Source: Neelides folsomi (Eukaryota > Arthropoda > Collembola > Neelipleona > Neelidae). From it: a DNA stretch of 64,000 nt. The translations under genes and the position numbers were made by a program. Where the stretch lies: assembly GCA_034687125.1 (NCBI GenBank), contig JAQGBZ010000080.1:124001-188000 (forward strand), written 5' to 3'. Below, piece by piece: positions 36,477-49,610 of this stretch. Within the stretch, counting starts at the first letter, position 1, and each line of letters begins with the position of its first letter. The notes beneath the pieces are model-generated. The model searched no databases. It had not been told where the DNA came from and was given only the letters and a program-made list of their open reading frames with translations.

Positions 36477-38399
36477 CTAAAGATCTTCTGAACTCCACTT
36501 ATAAGCTTCGTCCATGAATGCCTTTTTAGCATTGATTCTTCCAAACCATTCTTTCTCGTAGCCATTTGAACGGTCGACTCCGTCCCATCGTGCTCCTGGT
36601 CGGATATTAAATCTATTAGGAGCTGGTGGTGGACCCATATACATTGGCTTTCCTATAAATGAAATAAGAAAATTAAGTAATTATGAATAATTGTCAGTAA
36701 ATGAAAATCAATTCATGTTTTAATGACTTACTGCTTCCACCGCCCAAAGCGCCAGGCTTCTCGGGCTTTTTTGAAAGGAATTTTAACATTGGATCCCCAT
36801 CTCTTTCTTGATTTTTAAGATAATCGTCCAAATCTTTATCATCACTGTAACGTGCAAGAGGTTTCGACATTTCGTGGACTACAGAGCTCACTTTTTCAGC
36901 CATGTCCTCAACTTGTTTGAGACTGAAACAAACATGGGTAAAAATTACGAATAAGTTTAAATAAATGTATATTCAGTAATGAGTTTTTATCATTATTCGT
37001 GTTAATAACTTACCCTCTTCCCCATTTATCGTATTGAGCTTTCCATTCAGCAGCTTTTTTCGCTTTCGCTGCATTTTCTTCTGCTTCTTTAGCATAATCT
37101 TTCAATTTTCCAGTTTCTTTATCTCGAACTTTAGTTTTAGCATTTTTTCCTAATATCTCGTCGTCCATCTAAATAAATAAAATTTTATTAATTCTAAGTT
37201 TTAATACGAAATAGTCAAGATCAGTATTTTTCAAGATATAAGCACATCGTGCAAAAGAAGTATCATTATTAACATCACTAAATCTTTCAGATTAATGTAA
37301 AAACTTACATTTGCGAACATTTCGTCTTCTTTCGCTCTAAGGTCTGTAAGCTCAGACTTCAGAGCTGACGCTCGTTGCAAACCAGCCTTTTTCCCATCAA
37401 GAGTTTTTGACATTCTCCCTCCGGAATTGGACTCATTATCATTTTCTTCAAGGATGCAAGGTTCTTCAATTCTCCTTCGATTATTATCAGGATATTGCTG
37501 TTGTCTTCTTGGAGGGGAATCATCTTGATTCCATCTACTCCTGGAACTGGAAGCTGTTGATCTATTACTCTCATGTCTGCTTCCTCGAGGAGGGGATGGA
37601 GAATCTCTTCTTCTTGGATGACTACTCGATTCTCTTCGTGGAGGAGAATGGTCATTTCTTCTAGGTGAATTATTTCTTCTCCTAGGAGGAAACAAATCTC
37701 TGTTGTTTCTTCTTGGTGGAGACAAGTCTCTAACTGTCCTCCTTGGTGGTGAGAGATCATCATCAATTTTTCTTCTTCTTGGAGGTGAGAGATCATCATC
37801 TGAATCTTTCCTATTCCTTCGGGGAGGAGAAGCATTGGGTCTTTTCCTCGGTGGAGATAAATCTTCATCAGAATCATGTCTAGAAGCATTTGTTGATTTC
37901 TTTACAATTCTTGGAGGTGAATCTTCTCCTGAATCGTGTCGTCTAGAGTTTCTCGGAGGTGAATTGTCCTCGTCTGAATCGTGTCTTCTCGTAGGTCTTG
38001 ACTCGTCATCATCAGAGGAATCGTGAGGACGTCTTTCCTTACTGGAAGAGACTTCAGACATTTGCTTCCACTTGTTGTTCCCCTTGTCAAAAAGTTCTCG
38101 AGCTTTAACATCTTCAGGTCGATCGTCGTGAACAGCAGCGATTTGGGGAAGTTCTTCAACATCCTGGTCGTCGTCGTCTGATACATTCACTCGAAATGAC
38201 GAAAAATTGTCTTCGTCAACTATCCGTAATCTATAAAAATACAATTTAGATAAGATTGACAAGATGTAAACTTTGAATTAACTTTGTGTCTTGTTTACTA
38301 TATATTTTTATTCTATACTTACCCGCTTCCTTTATACTTTGGACGAGGTTTGTCCTTTTTCTTCTTCCGGATTTTTGGTAATTTCACCAATGAACTCAT
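36477..38399 (-). CDS. BUD13: BUD13 homologue, RES-complex splicing factor
   Basis: Exons 38399-38323, 38230-37309, 37168-37014, 36922-36732, 36652-36477; 506 residues. The N-terminus (MSSLVKLPKIRKKKKDKPRP) is basic, followed by the conserved LRIVDEDNFSSFRV segment. A long charged region of repeated DDDLSPPRR-like units, RRHDS and RS dipeptides fills residues about 90-270. The C-terminal BUD13 domain follows: KTLDGKKAGLQRA, KEDEMFA, YDKWGRGLKQVE, then PAPNRFNIRPGARWDGVDRS and NGYEKEWF. The last block is the segment that binds the RNA-recognition protein Snu17/RBMX2. BUD13 is part of the RES complex with Snu17 and Pml1, which activates the spliceosome and retains unspliced RNA in the nucleus. 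The gene is head-to-head with MRPS15, with only 274 bases between start codons. Confidence 0.95.
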
Positions 38400-38673
38400 A
38401 TTGAAGTTTAAATTATGTATAAAGTTTTTAATTTACTGAACGTTAAATAAAATTAAATAATAAAGTTTGATTGGAATAATTGGAAATAATGGGAATCTTT
38501 CAAGAACGCAGAGAGAGCTCAAAAGGATTTCAAATACTTCCTGATTTTATCCATGAAGTCGTTTCAATGGATACAAGAGCCAAGAGCTGAGCTGAGCAAC
38601 TTTAATTTTTGCTCCAATTCTTAATAGTCTTTTCAGATAAAATTTAAATTATATATTGAGTGTAAATTTTAAT
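38400..38673. promoter_or_regulatory. Bidirectional promoter region of BUD13 and MRPS15
   Basis: The 274 bases between the divergent start codons must hold both 5' UTRs and both promoters. No TATA box is evident, as expected for housekeeping genes. Confidence 0.6.
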
Positions 38674-40981
38674 ATGGCATTAAGAATTTCCTTATTCAAA
38701 GATATTAAATTGCTAGCCAAACCTTCGAGTTATCTATGTGTTCGAACAATAAGTCAAACAAATATACTTCAACGTAGAATCCCTTACGGACAGGATTATC
38801 CGAATGTTCCGAAGATTTCACACGAGTTTAATAACATCATTAAATGGCAGCGCCCTGATTATCTTGACCCTTGGGAACCTGAGAGGTCAGGCGACATTGA
38901 AGGGTTACCAAAAATCGACCCAAATTGGCTTCAACTCGAATACCGACCATTTGCAGACAAGATCAACGCGTAAGTTTGATAAATTCTTTCAATTTTCCAA
39001 TTATGCGGAAGATTATAATTAATTATATTTTATTAATGTTTTTTAACAGACTTCCAGAAGACCAAAGGAAGTTATTTACTGTAGGATTTGCTAAGCGAAG
39101 TGCAGCAATCGATCTTCTTATCGAGGACACTGCGAGCAAAGTGCGTCGCCACAAATGGGATAATGAATCTCTTGATTATAGAAGTAATAAAATCTCATTG
39201 AAAATATAAATATAAAAATATTTTCCATTATTGGAATATATGGAACTGGAATACCAGTAAGGGCCTATTTCAAATTTCGATGTATTTTTATGGTTTCTAG
39301 AGATATTTTAAAATTGACTAATTTAAAATATATAGTGGATATTAAGCCAAATAATGTGACACGATAAAAAATTGCCTTGAATAATAGAAGATTCTTGAAA
39401 TTTGAAAATATCTTACATTCTCTGCTAGTTCTCATAATTTCACTTTTTAGATAGTTGAATATGTTGAGTAACAATACTGGAGTTATTAAATGTAGCGTAA
39501 AGTCTATCAAACCGAATGTATAAATATGACATATTTTCTTGCTAATTATTCTGGAAATTTTTTCGGTCGGCGTCTTACTGGTCTCTTATAATATAATATA
39601 ATTATAATTATATACACCATTCGGCAATTAATCCCACCACTAGAGATAACGAACTCAAATGAAATTTGGCAGTTAATTTCTGAGGTCAAATTTTGTTAAA
39701 CTTTTAAAAATTCTTTTAAATGACCCTGTTTGAAGTTGAAAAACCTGTTAAATCCCAAAATTTTTTTGGGAAATTGAACTGGGATTTTTACTTAGGAATA
39801 ATTATAACGTAAATCACATACCCAAGGCTGTATAAAGACAATGGATAAATTGTTCAGTTTTGATATAACTGGATGAAACTTGATAAAATAGTATTTTATC
39901 CAAGCTGGATAAAACATTTTTTAATTTCAACAAAAAACAGATGAATTTCACCTACCCAATTTCATTGTTCATTATTCAGTTTATTTTCCAATATATCATA
40001 TCTCATCCTCGATCAGACTCCTTATCTTTACATATTTATTTGGCTTAATATACATTATATCATTTATAATAAATCAATTACAAAATTACAAAATATCTCT
40101 AGAAACGATAAAAAATAAATAAAAATTTGAAATAGGCCCTTACTGATATTCCAGTCCCATATGTAAAAAAAATAGTGGTAATAGATTGTTGGTTATACTT
40201 TGGCCTCATTTTATAATCAATTGAGGTAAAAATCGCAACGATAATAATATATTTTTATTTCTTTAGTTGCAAGACATACAATCAGAATACGAAGCTTTGC
40301 TGACATCCTAAGTAAAGTCACCAACGACAAAGATTTGCACAGATATGGCTTCATGAAGCTACAATGTCATAGTTTTATTGGACGAAGAGCGAGATATTTG
40401 AGAGAGCTCCGCAAAGAGGATTACAAAAGATTTGAATGGATTATCGAAGTTCTCGGACTCATTTACAGGAGCCCCCCGCCGTAAATATTTAACACAATTA
40501 CAAAATTATTATATACCATTTGACAATGAAATCATTTCAACTTATTAATTCTTGATTTGATATTTTCAGGCTTTTAAAGCACGAGCGCAAGAAGGCATTA
40601 GTCCAACTTACAAACATCTATTGTCAAGCAATCAAGAGAAAGAAGCTGAACGAATACAAACAAGTGCTTGAAGCCCAAAAGATTCCTTTCCTTGAAGAGA
40701 AACTTGCAACACTCGAAGTCATTAAACAAGACGAAGCGTCTATGAATCTTCAATGTTCTGTCCAAGAAGAGATTGACAATACAAAGAAAAGGCTAGAGAA
40801 GCTGAAGAGTGAAGAGATGTTGGAGTTGAAGCCTTTGGAAGAAGAAGAAGTGAGTCTTATCCCTTACTACCAAATGGAGATCACCCGACCTTGGCATCCA
40901 ACTGACAATTATTATATGCCCAAGAAACTTTATGGATTAGGAAAATGGAAGCCATTTATTCCAGCTAGAAGATGGATTTAA
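38674..40981 (+). CDS. MRPS15: Mitochondrial small-subunit ribosomal protein uS15m
   Basis: Exons 38674-38969, 39050-39183, 40267-40480, 40570-40981; 351 residues. The N-terminus (MALRISLFKDIKLLAKPSS) is basic and amphipathic, suited to mitochondrial import. The S15 fold spans about residues 150-215. ARHTIRIRSFADIL leads into HRYGFMKLQCHSFIGRRARY and LRELRKEDYKRFEWIIEVLG, which carry the H, RR and DY..F positions typical of S15 that bind 12S rRNA. A long lysine- and glutamate-rich helix and a Tyr/Trp/Pro-rich tail (MEITRPWHPTDNYYMPKK) extend the protein beyond bacterial S15, as in other animal MRPS15 (bonsai in flies). The second intron is 1,083 bases and carries a MITE, while the other introns are 80-89 bases. 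Confidence 0.9.
39241..40159. mobile_element. Non-autonomous DNA transposon (MITE) with ~70-bp terminal inverted repeats
   Basis: The left end begins TGGAACTGGAATACCAGTAA and the right end, read in reverse complement, begins TGGGACTGGAATATCAGTAA. The arms stay alignable for about 70 bases, to GTTTCTAGAGATATTTT. TA flanks both ends (39,239-39,240 and 40,160-40,161), as a TA target duplication would. No transposase frame lies inside. TA sites and long arms suggest a Tc1/mariner-type MITE. It sits wholly within the second intron of MRPS15. Arm identity is imperfect, so the insertion is not recent. Confidence 0.85.
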
Positions 40982-42178
40982 AACATGATTCTTTACATCT
41001 TTAGATTTGTTGTAATTTTTAATAAAAACTCTAATTATTGAACGTATTTAACATTAATAAAACAAAAATTACTGAAATTCGTTATTTTCACATTTTTTTA
41101 TATAAAAAACATATTATAACCATTCATATAAAACATCTATTTCCTTTAAAGCCATTTAACTAATTTCTGATATAAGGTATACCTGTATACTAGAACAAAT
41201 GTTTAATATACGGTACAAAACACACCCAACTAATAAAGCAAACAATTAATCCTTATTCGATAAATTCATTTTTAATGAGAGTAATGACCAAAGAGCGACA
41301 CGTCTTAATGTACATACGTTAAAAAAGAGCGAACCAAGTTATAAAACATGGATATAATGAAAATATTTTTTTAATATATTAAGTATACGCACTCGCACAA
41401 CAAGAACATTTATGAGTTGATAGTGAAAGCTGTTAACGCGTTAGCGATTTCATTTAAATGACTAACTGTAAGATTGTTTGACTTGTAATTAATCCACTTT
41501 CCGAGCACTCCAAGTACTCTTATTACCATTTGCCATTTTTTACAACTTAAAATCATCGGCCATTGGCATCATTGGATATGCTTTGGGGGCTTGGGTTTAA
41601 TGAATGAGAACTTCTAACCTGTTAAATGATTTCAGATTTAATGAAATCTTTTTCATCCACTCGAGGCAAAATATCATTTTATAAAACATTCAACTTTCTT
41701 AAACACCATTTTCATCAATCCTTTTAACTTTTATTGCTCTTTATAAAAACCCTCAGATCATACGCTCAACCTGGCTCAAAGATGAACCTTTTCTCTTCAG
41801 TTTTTACTCTTTGTGAATTGACTTCAATAGTCCTCATATTTGCTTATCTGTAATTTCATTAAGTTTATAAATCAAGCAAATTGTACTTCTTGTGTGTGAC
41901 AATGCATTTAAGTTCATAAAAGAAATAAAACGAAATGATAACAAAGGTTTATTTAATTTTTCATGTGCATTTTGCATTGCAATGCATTGAGGATAGGGCT
42001 ATGCCTATGCTATGGCTATGTTATGCTGTAGCGTTAACATTTGAGGTGGCGCCACCACACGGCAACCGGCTAATAAATAAGAGATCGGAGTTGTGCGTGC
42101 TCGTACTCAAAACCAACCCTCGCTCTCTGCGGGTTTTATTCATCGACTACAACCACCGACGTCTCAATAAGCGTCAGG
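40982..42178. other. Intergenic between MRPS15 and RPS16
   Basis: AT-rich. The last 150 bases are more GC-rich and include pyrimidine-rich CCCTCGCTCTCTGC near 42,117, a candidate for the TCT/TOP-type start of a ribosomal protein gene. Nothing else was recognised. Confidence 0.45.
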
Positions 42179-42921
<743 letters not shown>

Positions 42922-45900
42922 TTGTGTATTTCATATTCTGAATGTTGGGATTTTTTGCGGACCATCGTATTAAAAATCTGATTAATTATCTTATCGTGTA
43001 TTCATTTGAAGAAACTGGCATTTAATTAAAAGTAAAATATTTTTATTATGTCAATTTTAACAAATTCAGATCATTTGTAATGGAGTAGGCAATTTATTTA
43101 TTTTTACTCACTATTTTTACCTTAAAAGCACTTTTCACTTTTACATTTAATTTTTGCAAACGTTAAAATATTTATAAGACATTTACCATTACTAATGTAC
43201 TTTTTAATTAAGCATTCTTAATTCATACAATTATAATAAGAAACAATTCATTCATTTAAAGAAGTCACTTCATACATCGGTAGTCGGTACTTCATACAGA
43301 AGACTAGTATTTTTGGAGATTAATATTTAATTTTTAAAGCAAAGAAGTTTAATGTTCCAAATCTTGATACAGACATGTAGGTATAGTATATTTAAACATG
43401 CCTTCCTTTTGTTTTATATCTATTATAGTTCCATTATGAAGGGCATGAGAAAGGCGTATAATTTTCTGCATTTGATGGCACTTATTTCTCTGTATTTTAA
43501 AATGCATAGTAAAAGTATGCCATCCATTAAATCATGTTCATATAGCCAGGCTAAATTAATTCATTAATGCAAGAAAGCTCACAATGAACATATTTTTTGA
43601 GTTAACTCTTGGTGTACATTTAGCTTTTGAGTAATTTGGCTGAATTGATAATGCATACTACGGAGTGTGTGGAGGAATGATATACACACGGTTATTACTA
43701 CAATATTTGTCCTGTAATATACATCCTCTTTTTAACCTCCTGATCTTGATGGTTAAAGAGTGTAAAAGAGAAAAAATAAATAGCTCAGAACGAGACTGAT
43801 GCGAATGAACGATATACAACCTTACTTCATGTTTCTCGCTGTGTTGGTAAAAAGTAAAATTTTTCTCGACTTCATCTGGGTAGGGCAGGTCTTTGATGAG
43901 CAATTAAGAGCACAGAGGCTGAACCTGAGAAAATAATAAAGAATCTCAAAACCATCAGGAATGAAATGAGAGAGAAGCAAACAAAAGAGAAACGAGGTAA
44001 GAGCTTCCGTTGATTCCCCCTCAAGTCTCCTAAATAATCCCTAATCTCCCTCTCATCATCCTTTGTCCTCCACCTGAGGAAATATCACAATAATGGAAAT
44101 CTGAGGTTTGGCTCTGCCCCGGTTCGGCCGCTCCCCATGTGTCGCTTCTCGATAATTAGGACCCATCCCTTAATCATTTATCAATTAGCTCTCCCCATTG
44201 TCCGCGTCCTGCCTCAAGAAATGTTGGAGACAATTAGAACCCACGTCAAGTGTCAACATTCGGGCAATGAAAAAAAGATCATTCTCCGCAAGTCATGCAC
44301 AAAATTCTCACAAGGATTTCAAAATCAGAACTCAAACTCCACTCTCAATTTCTCTCATTTACACGCATTGCAAATATTTAGGAGGATGAAATACGACGAC
44401 ACGCATTTCAAATTTACATTCTTCGACATCTCATTCTTCGAAACTATTTTATTATGGTACTTGGTATTTGATATTTGCATCCAGAGGGTTTATTTCTCAC
44501 CTCCGGTTATGAAATTAATCGAGTTGGATTTGAGTCATTTCATTAAAGATGCTTCTTTCTGAATATGACTTTAACGTGAGACGGCGGAGTTTGGTAATCC
44601 AAGTAGGGAAGTTTCATTCGGATGCTCAAAACAATGATTTTGCCCCTTCAACCATGCATAATTTATTCGCTGGCACTGCGTGTAAGGAGTAATGAATCTA
44701 ATGAATAGAGCCATGCAGATTATTCCACTTCTGACAATTGAGGAATGTTTCAAAACTCTGCTTTTTGGAAGTTGTAAATCGTAACGGGGAAATTAGTCTT
44801 GTGGCACTCTTTGCATCAAATTTGCACTTTGATATTAAGTGTGGGAGTACGAAGCAGGTATTTTATTATTGTTGCATATTGTTTAAGTAATGTGCCAAGT
44901 ATTTATAAAAGTTTTTTGCCCTTATCTTATTGTTTTTAGACAAAGTTCTTAAATTCAGCTATCGCCTATTCCGCATTCATTAAAGACCTGTCTACTGATT
45001 TGATGATTTACAACTTAGTATAAAAATCGAGATAAAATTTAAAAAAAATTATCCAATATTGTTCTACTTGTCGAAATCCATTTTCATCTACACTTGAATA
45101 AAATGAAAATAAAAGTAAAGGTTAGATTATGAACGTTAATCTGTTGATTTGATTTTATGAATTTGAAAATGAGGTAAGAATTAAGATCATAATTTATAAA
45201 ATGATTAATGATTGAAGAGATTTCATAAATAAATATAACAAGTCTTATGTAAAAGATTTCATCGAACGGTGGAACATTATGAATCAACTTTCGACCTCTT
45301 AAGATTAAATTCCCATTGTAATTATATTAGGGCACCAAAGTACCTTCATTCCGCTAAAATAGACATCAACAGGATGTTCTCCAATCTCCAATGTACAAAA
45401 TCCATCTCTATTATGTTGTAGGAATTTTAAGTTAAATAGGTAGAAAGTCTTGAGCAAATGAGTTAAAAAAACTTCGATCTCATTGTAAGTGTGAAGAGAG
45501 AGTATAGGGATGATATTATATTAAAGTTTAATATTAATTGGCCTAGAGGGGGATTTATCAGATTGTCAGACGGGGAACTCTCGGCCTCTGCCTCCGTCGT
45601 GCTCCAAGGGACGAAGTAAGAACAACCACGCAGTCTAATCATAACAAACGAGTGAAATTATAAAAAAGCCTTTGTGGAAAATCCCTCGTGCCAAATCCTA
45701 AATGAGTATATTTGGTCCATTGTATTTTGGCGAGTACCTCGCTTGTTTTGCTCTTTACTTCGACAGCGGAGATAAGTAGGGGAAAGAGTTTTGTACTTAT
45801 TAGTAAAAATCGGAAACAAGAGCGAAGCGGAAAAATCTTTTTGGAGAGGAAATTGCTTAAATCAACATTATTATACAAACTAACATATTACATACTGGGT

Positions 45901-46516
45901 GTATGGTACAATCGTACAATGTATTTATTAATATACATTTTTGTAAGGGGAAATACTTATATGGAGTAGTTCTGTGTATATTTGCCAAGCAGAGGGCGGA
46001 AAATCTTTCCTAAACTCATTGTCAGATTGTTAATTCATTGTGTCCTGCCAAAATTTTGGTTTACTTCACACGGACTTATCGGCTCCTCGAGCAGATAGGA
46101 AGAGATCCATTACGGAATTATTAGGCAAAGTACTTTCGTCACTTTTGGAAATCCAAATGCATAATTGGATTAATAAGATAAGATGAGGGGCGGTTGTGGG
46201 CACGTTGTTGGTCCGGGGGTGCGGGAGTGAGGAACTCTTCAGTTTTAATCAACACTTTTTGCGAGGATCCTCCTCAGTGGCTTCGTGGTTCTTGCACGAA
46301 CCACTTGTCCCTCCTCCTCCCTCATCAACTCATCTCTTTATCGTCTTTTTATTAAATACACATCAATTGTGAGTGAAAGTGAGTGACCGGTCGAGTGATT
46401 ATTCTCAATAACTTTATAGAGACATGGACAAAGATGGGTTAGTGGAAATTTGTATTTACCCTTAATACGCTCTCCGAGATCCCAGTGAAATAAGGGTAGA
46501 GCGAATTGTAAATACC
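42922..46516. other. Intergenic region with two less AT-rich islands
   Basis: No gene was recognised. Sequence around 43,990-44,600 and 45,540-46,330 is less AT-rich than the rest. The second island runs into the promoter side of the His-rich gene and holds a hairpin, GTGGTTC-TTGCAC-GAACCAC, near 46,281-46,300. The remainder is AT-rich. Confidence 0.45.
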
Positions 46517-49500
46517 ATGAGTCGGCAAAGAAGATTCACCGGTCGGATGAAAAAGCCTTTCTTGAATGTAAGATTCTGTTTCAATCTTGTCTTTAATATT
46601 CAATAGTGGAATTAATCTTATATCTTATTTGAATGCCTCATTCGTTTGACCTGGAATGAGAACTCGTCTTCATTACTTTGGACGGATGTTAATCATTTAA
46701 TCATTATTATTATTGTTGTTGACATTTGATACATACTTGTTTAAGTGAAGACCAACTTGTTTCATTTTTTGACAGAATCAACAAGAATTCTCCACAATTT
46801 TAACAAACGACCTTTTCTATTGATTATATATTCTAAAGCACAAATAAATCGAATCATGTTACGTTTAATATTCATGAGACCAAATGTCTAAATGAATATT
46901 ATTAACTTAAAACAATTTTTAAGAACAAGTTTGCTTTGGGCTTAGCTTAACTCTATGGGTTAATGGGTCAATATTGAGATTATATAGTATGAGATAATAT
47001 TTAATTGAATTATCAGAGGTATTTTTATTTTAATCTAATTACTTTAACAAAATAATATACACTTCATGACCAATAACAAAGATAGTCAAGCAAAGAGTTA
47101 AAAAAACGAGGTTTTAGAGTCGTCGTTCCTTTGATAATTATCGAAGCAAATTGACAAGAATGCCAAATTGATTTTTGCATTCCTCGATCTAGATTCATTG
47201 AGTGACAAAAACAAAAGAATTGACACGAAGGAATTAGAATAAAGTATATCCAACTGTGAGCGTTTAAGTTTTTATTGTAAAAACAATAATGTTCGTTAGT
47301 AAGAGAATGTACAGAATGTCATCACCTATTATTATAGCAAAAAATTGGAAAGCATATAAATAATGTGGCAAAGAAGAGGACAAAGGAAAATTATTAAGAC
47401 ACATTTATATTAAAAAAAATTAATTCATTTATAATGTTAGTCGTTTTGCGAAATTAAATAAGGAGCAATTTGCGGTTTTATGATGGGCTAAGTTGGATCT
47501 CAATTTTACGCCACATTTAACTTAATAAACGATGTTTCAATTTGGGTTATTTGGTTCAATCTTTTCTTAAAGTGTTAACTTCTTTGATTAAAGCCGCAAT
47601 CAGGATAGATTCAACATTATAGTTAACTTAATGAATTGAATGTATCGATGCTTTTCAATTTATTCAAGTAGACTCTACTTACATTTAGAGTAATATATAT
47701 ATTTATCTACTCTATTATAACAAAACAACAACAATAACAAGTTGTTACATTTTTGTTAATTAGGTTTGGCCTGCGAGTTTATTCATCGCCCTCGTCCTAG
47801 TCTCATTCTCCCTTCCTTCCCAAGGGTCATCCGACACGTCCAAGTCGGAAGAGACACCTTCAAAGAACGAAACAGAAACCACAGAATATTCATATGAGGA
47901 CTCTTCTACTAATAACGGAAAAAGAAACTCTTCGATCTCCGGGGAAGACTCATTAGAAGAATTCGAGTCAGAAGAAAGTGCTTATTACAGAAAAAGGTGA
48001 GTTTCTTTGTTCTTATTAATAAATTTTCCCTTGAGAGTGCTAATCAACGTGTTTGACAAAGACGGCAGCTGTTTCGCGAAGACATTCCCCATCACAGACC
48101 ACTGAGCGGAAACACGTATGCTCAACACCATGGGTGAGTCTTTAACGAGATTGTCAGAAGTTGAATCTGTAAAAGTGGGATCTTGAGAAGAAGAAACAAC
48201 TCATCGTTTTAATAATCAAATGTAGGTTTCCTCATGCTGGGCGATTCAATGAGAACGGCCGGCTGATCGTTCCTCCAATGCCCAATCCCGCCTCTGCTCA
48301 TCACGAACAAAACAATCACAATCACGAGCATGAGCACAATGATGATTTTCATACACAAAACGAAATCGTTCACGAGTATCCGGTGGAATACGGAAAATTC
48401 CTCCATCACAGCCATGGACATGAAATTCACGTAAGAAACGTTTTTGACTTTTACTTTCAAAAGACAATCGACAATGGAACAGTGTTCAAAATGAAAAACA
48501 TTAAATGAGTAAACAAGATTTAATCTAAAGTTTAATTAACAATTTCTATTACCTAAAGAGTAATTTAAGTATAATAAGCATATTATGGAAATTTACAATA
48601 GCAAAATAGGGGGGTTTTATTAGTTATTGACGTGACCATTGTTATGATTAATCCCAGAAGAGGGGAAATTCTATTTTATTAATTATTAACGTGACCATTG
48701 TTTGGATTAGCACGGTGGAGAAGAAAATTACGCTCCTGCTCATGGGTACGGTCCACCTGAGCACCACGCCATAATCGAAGAAGTCCCGCACCACCAGAAC
48801 CACCAGAACCACCAAATTCATCAAAATCATCAAAATGACCATCACGAGGAATATATTCCTGTTTACGAGAAACCTAAAGAAGTTATTAATCTCCATAACC
48901 AAGTGCACCACGGACACGGCCACCATCACCAACCGCAAGGATACCGTCCTAATTACGGAAACGTAGAAGTTTTACCAGTAAGATCACTTCCATTCATTTT
49001 CTCCCAGGTTGACAATGTGCAATTACCTGATTGCGCTTCATCTTTGATAAACTACCAATAAATGAGAAATTGTAAATAAGAGCTTTATAGGAAAAATGCT
49101 AATGACAAATGCCGGATTGGAGTTTAATGACATTAAGGATTGTAAATTCATTTTTATAACCACAGATTCCCATTCCCCTTCCTGTTTATCACGGGGGACA
49201 TTACAAGTCACATAGGCACCATAAGTATCGACATAACCCGCGGCCCAAGTACCGACACAAGCGACCGAGACATCATCATCATCACTACCAGCTATATCCT
49301 ATAAGACACTATGGTCGCCACAAGATCATCCACATCCCCATCATCAGGTACGGAGCTCATCGGAATAAAGGCCATAAAGGAGCCTTCGCATGGTTTGCAG
49401 GTAAATGGACCTTACAATACAACTCTCATGTTTCCACAAACAACTTGCTATGCGTGCTTAATGTTCCAATTTCCTTTTGGCTATTAAATACGGATTATGC

Positions 49501-49610
49501 GAAGCAATGCAATAGCGGAATTAATTTTTCTTTTTATTAATTTTTATATATACAGATTTCCCCCTGAGGAGAAAACTACGCCGACGTCGAAATCACTAAA
49601 AAGACATTAA
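46517..49610 (+). CDS. Large secreted His-rich protein
   Basis: Exons 46517-46567, 47764-47996, 48062-48133, 48226-48430, 48711-48977, 49166-49347, 49556-49610; 354 residues. Phases agree throughout. The N-terminus is basic (MSRQRRFTGRMKKPFLN), then hydrophobic (ASLFIALVLVSFSLPSQG), giving a long signal peptide. A Ser/Thr/Glu-rich acidic section follows, ending in SAYYRKRR, a possible dibasic cleavage site. The rest is His-rich with Asn, Glu, Pro and Tyr: NNHNHEHEHNDD, HHSHGHE, repeated NHQN units, HGHGHHH, and a basic Tyr/His/Arg part (HRHHKYRHNP, RPRHHHHHY). It closes with KKSLKRH-like basic residues. It is probably an extracellular structural or metal-binding protein; no family was recognised. 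A start upstream of exon 1 cannot be excluded. Confidence 0.8.

Noticed and set aside
37703-38026. Open frames in other phases over the BUD13 repeat region
   Set aside because: Shadows of the RS/PPR repeats; the minus-strand frame is clearly BUD13.
44137-44562. 141-codon open frame on the plus strand
   Set aside because: No recognisable domain, odd Phe/Ile/His-rich composition, and it lies in a less AT-rich island where long chance frames are expected.
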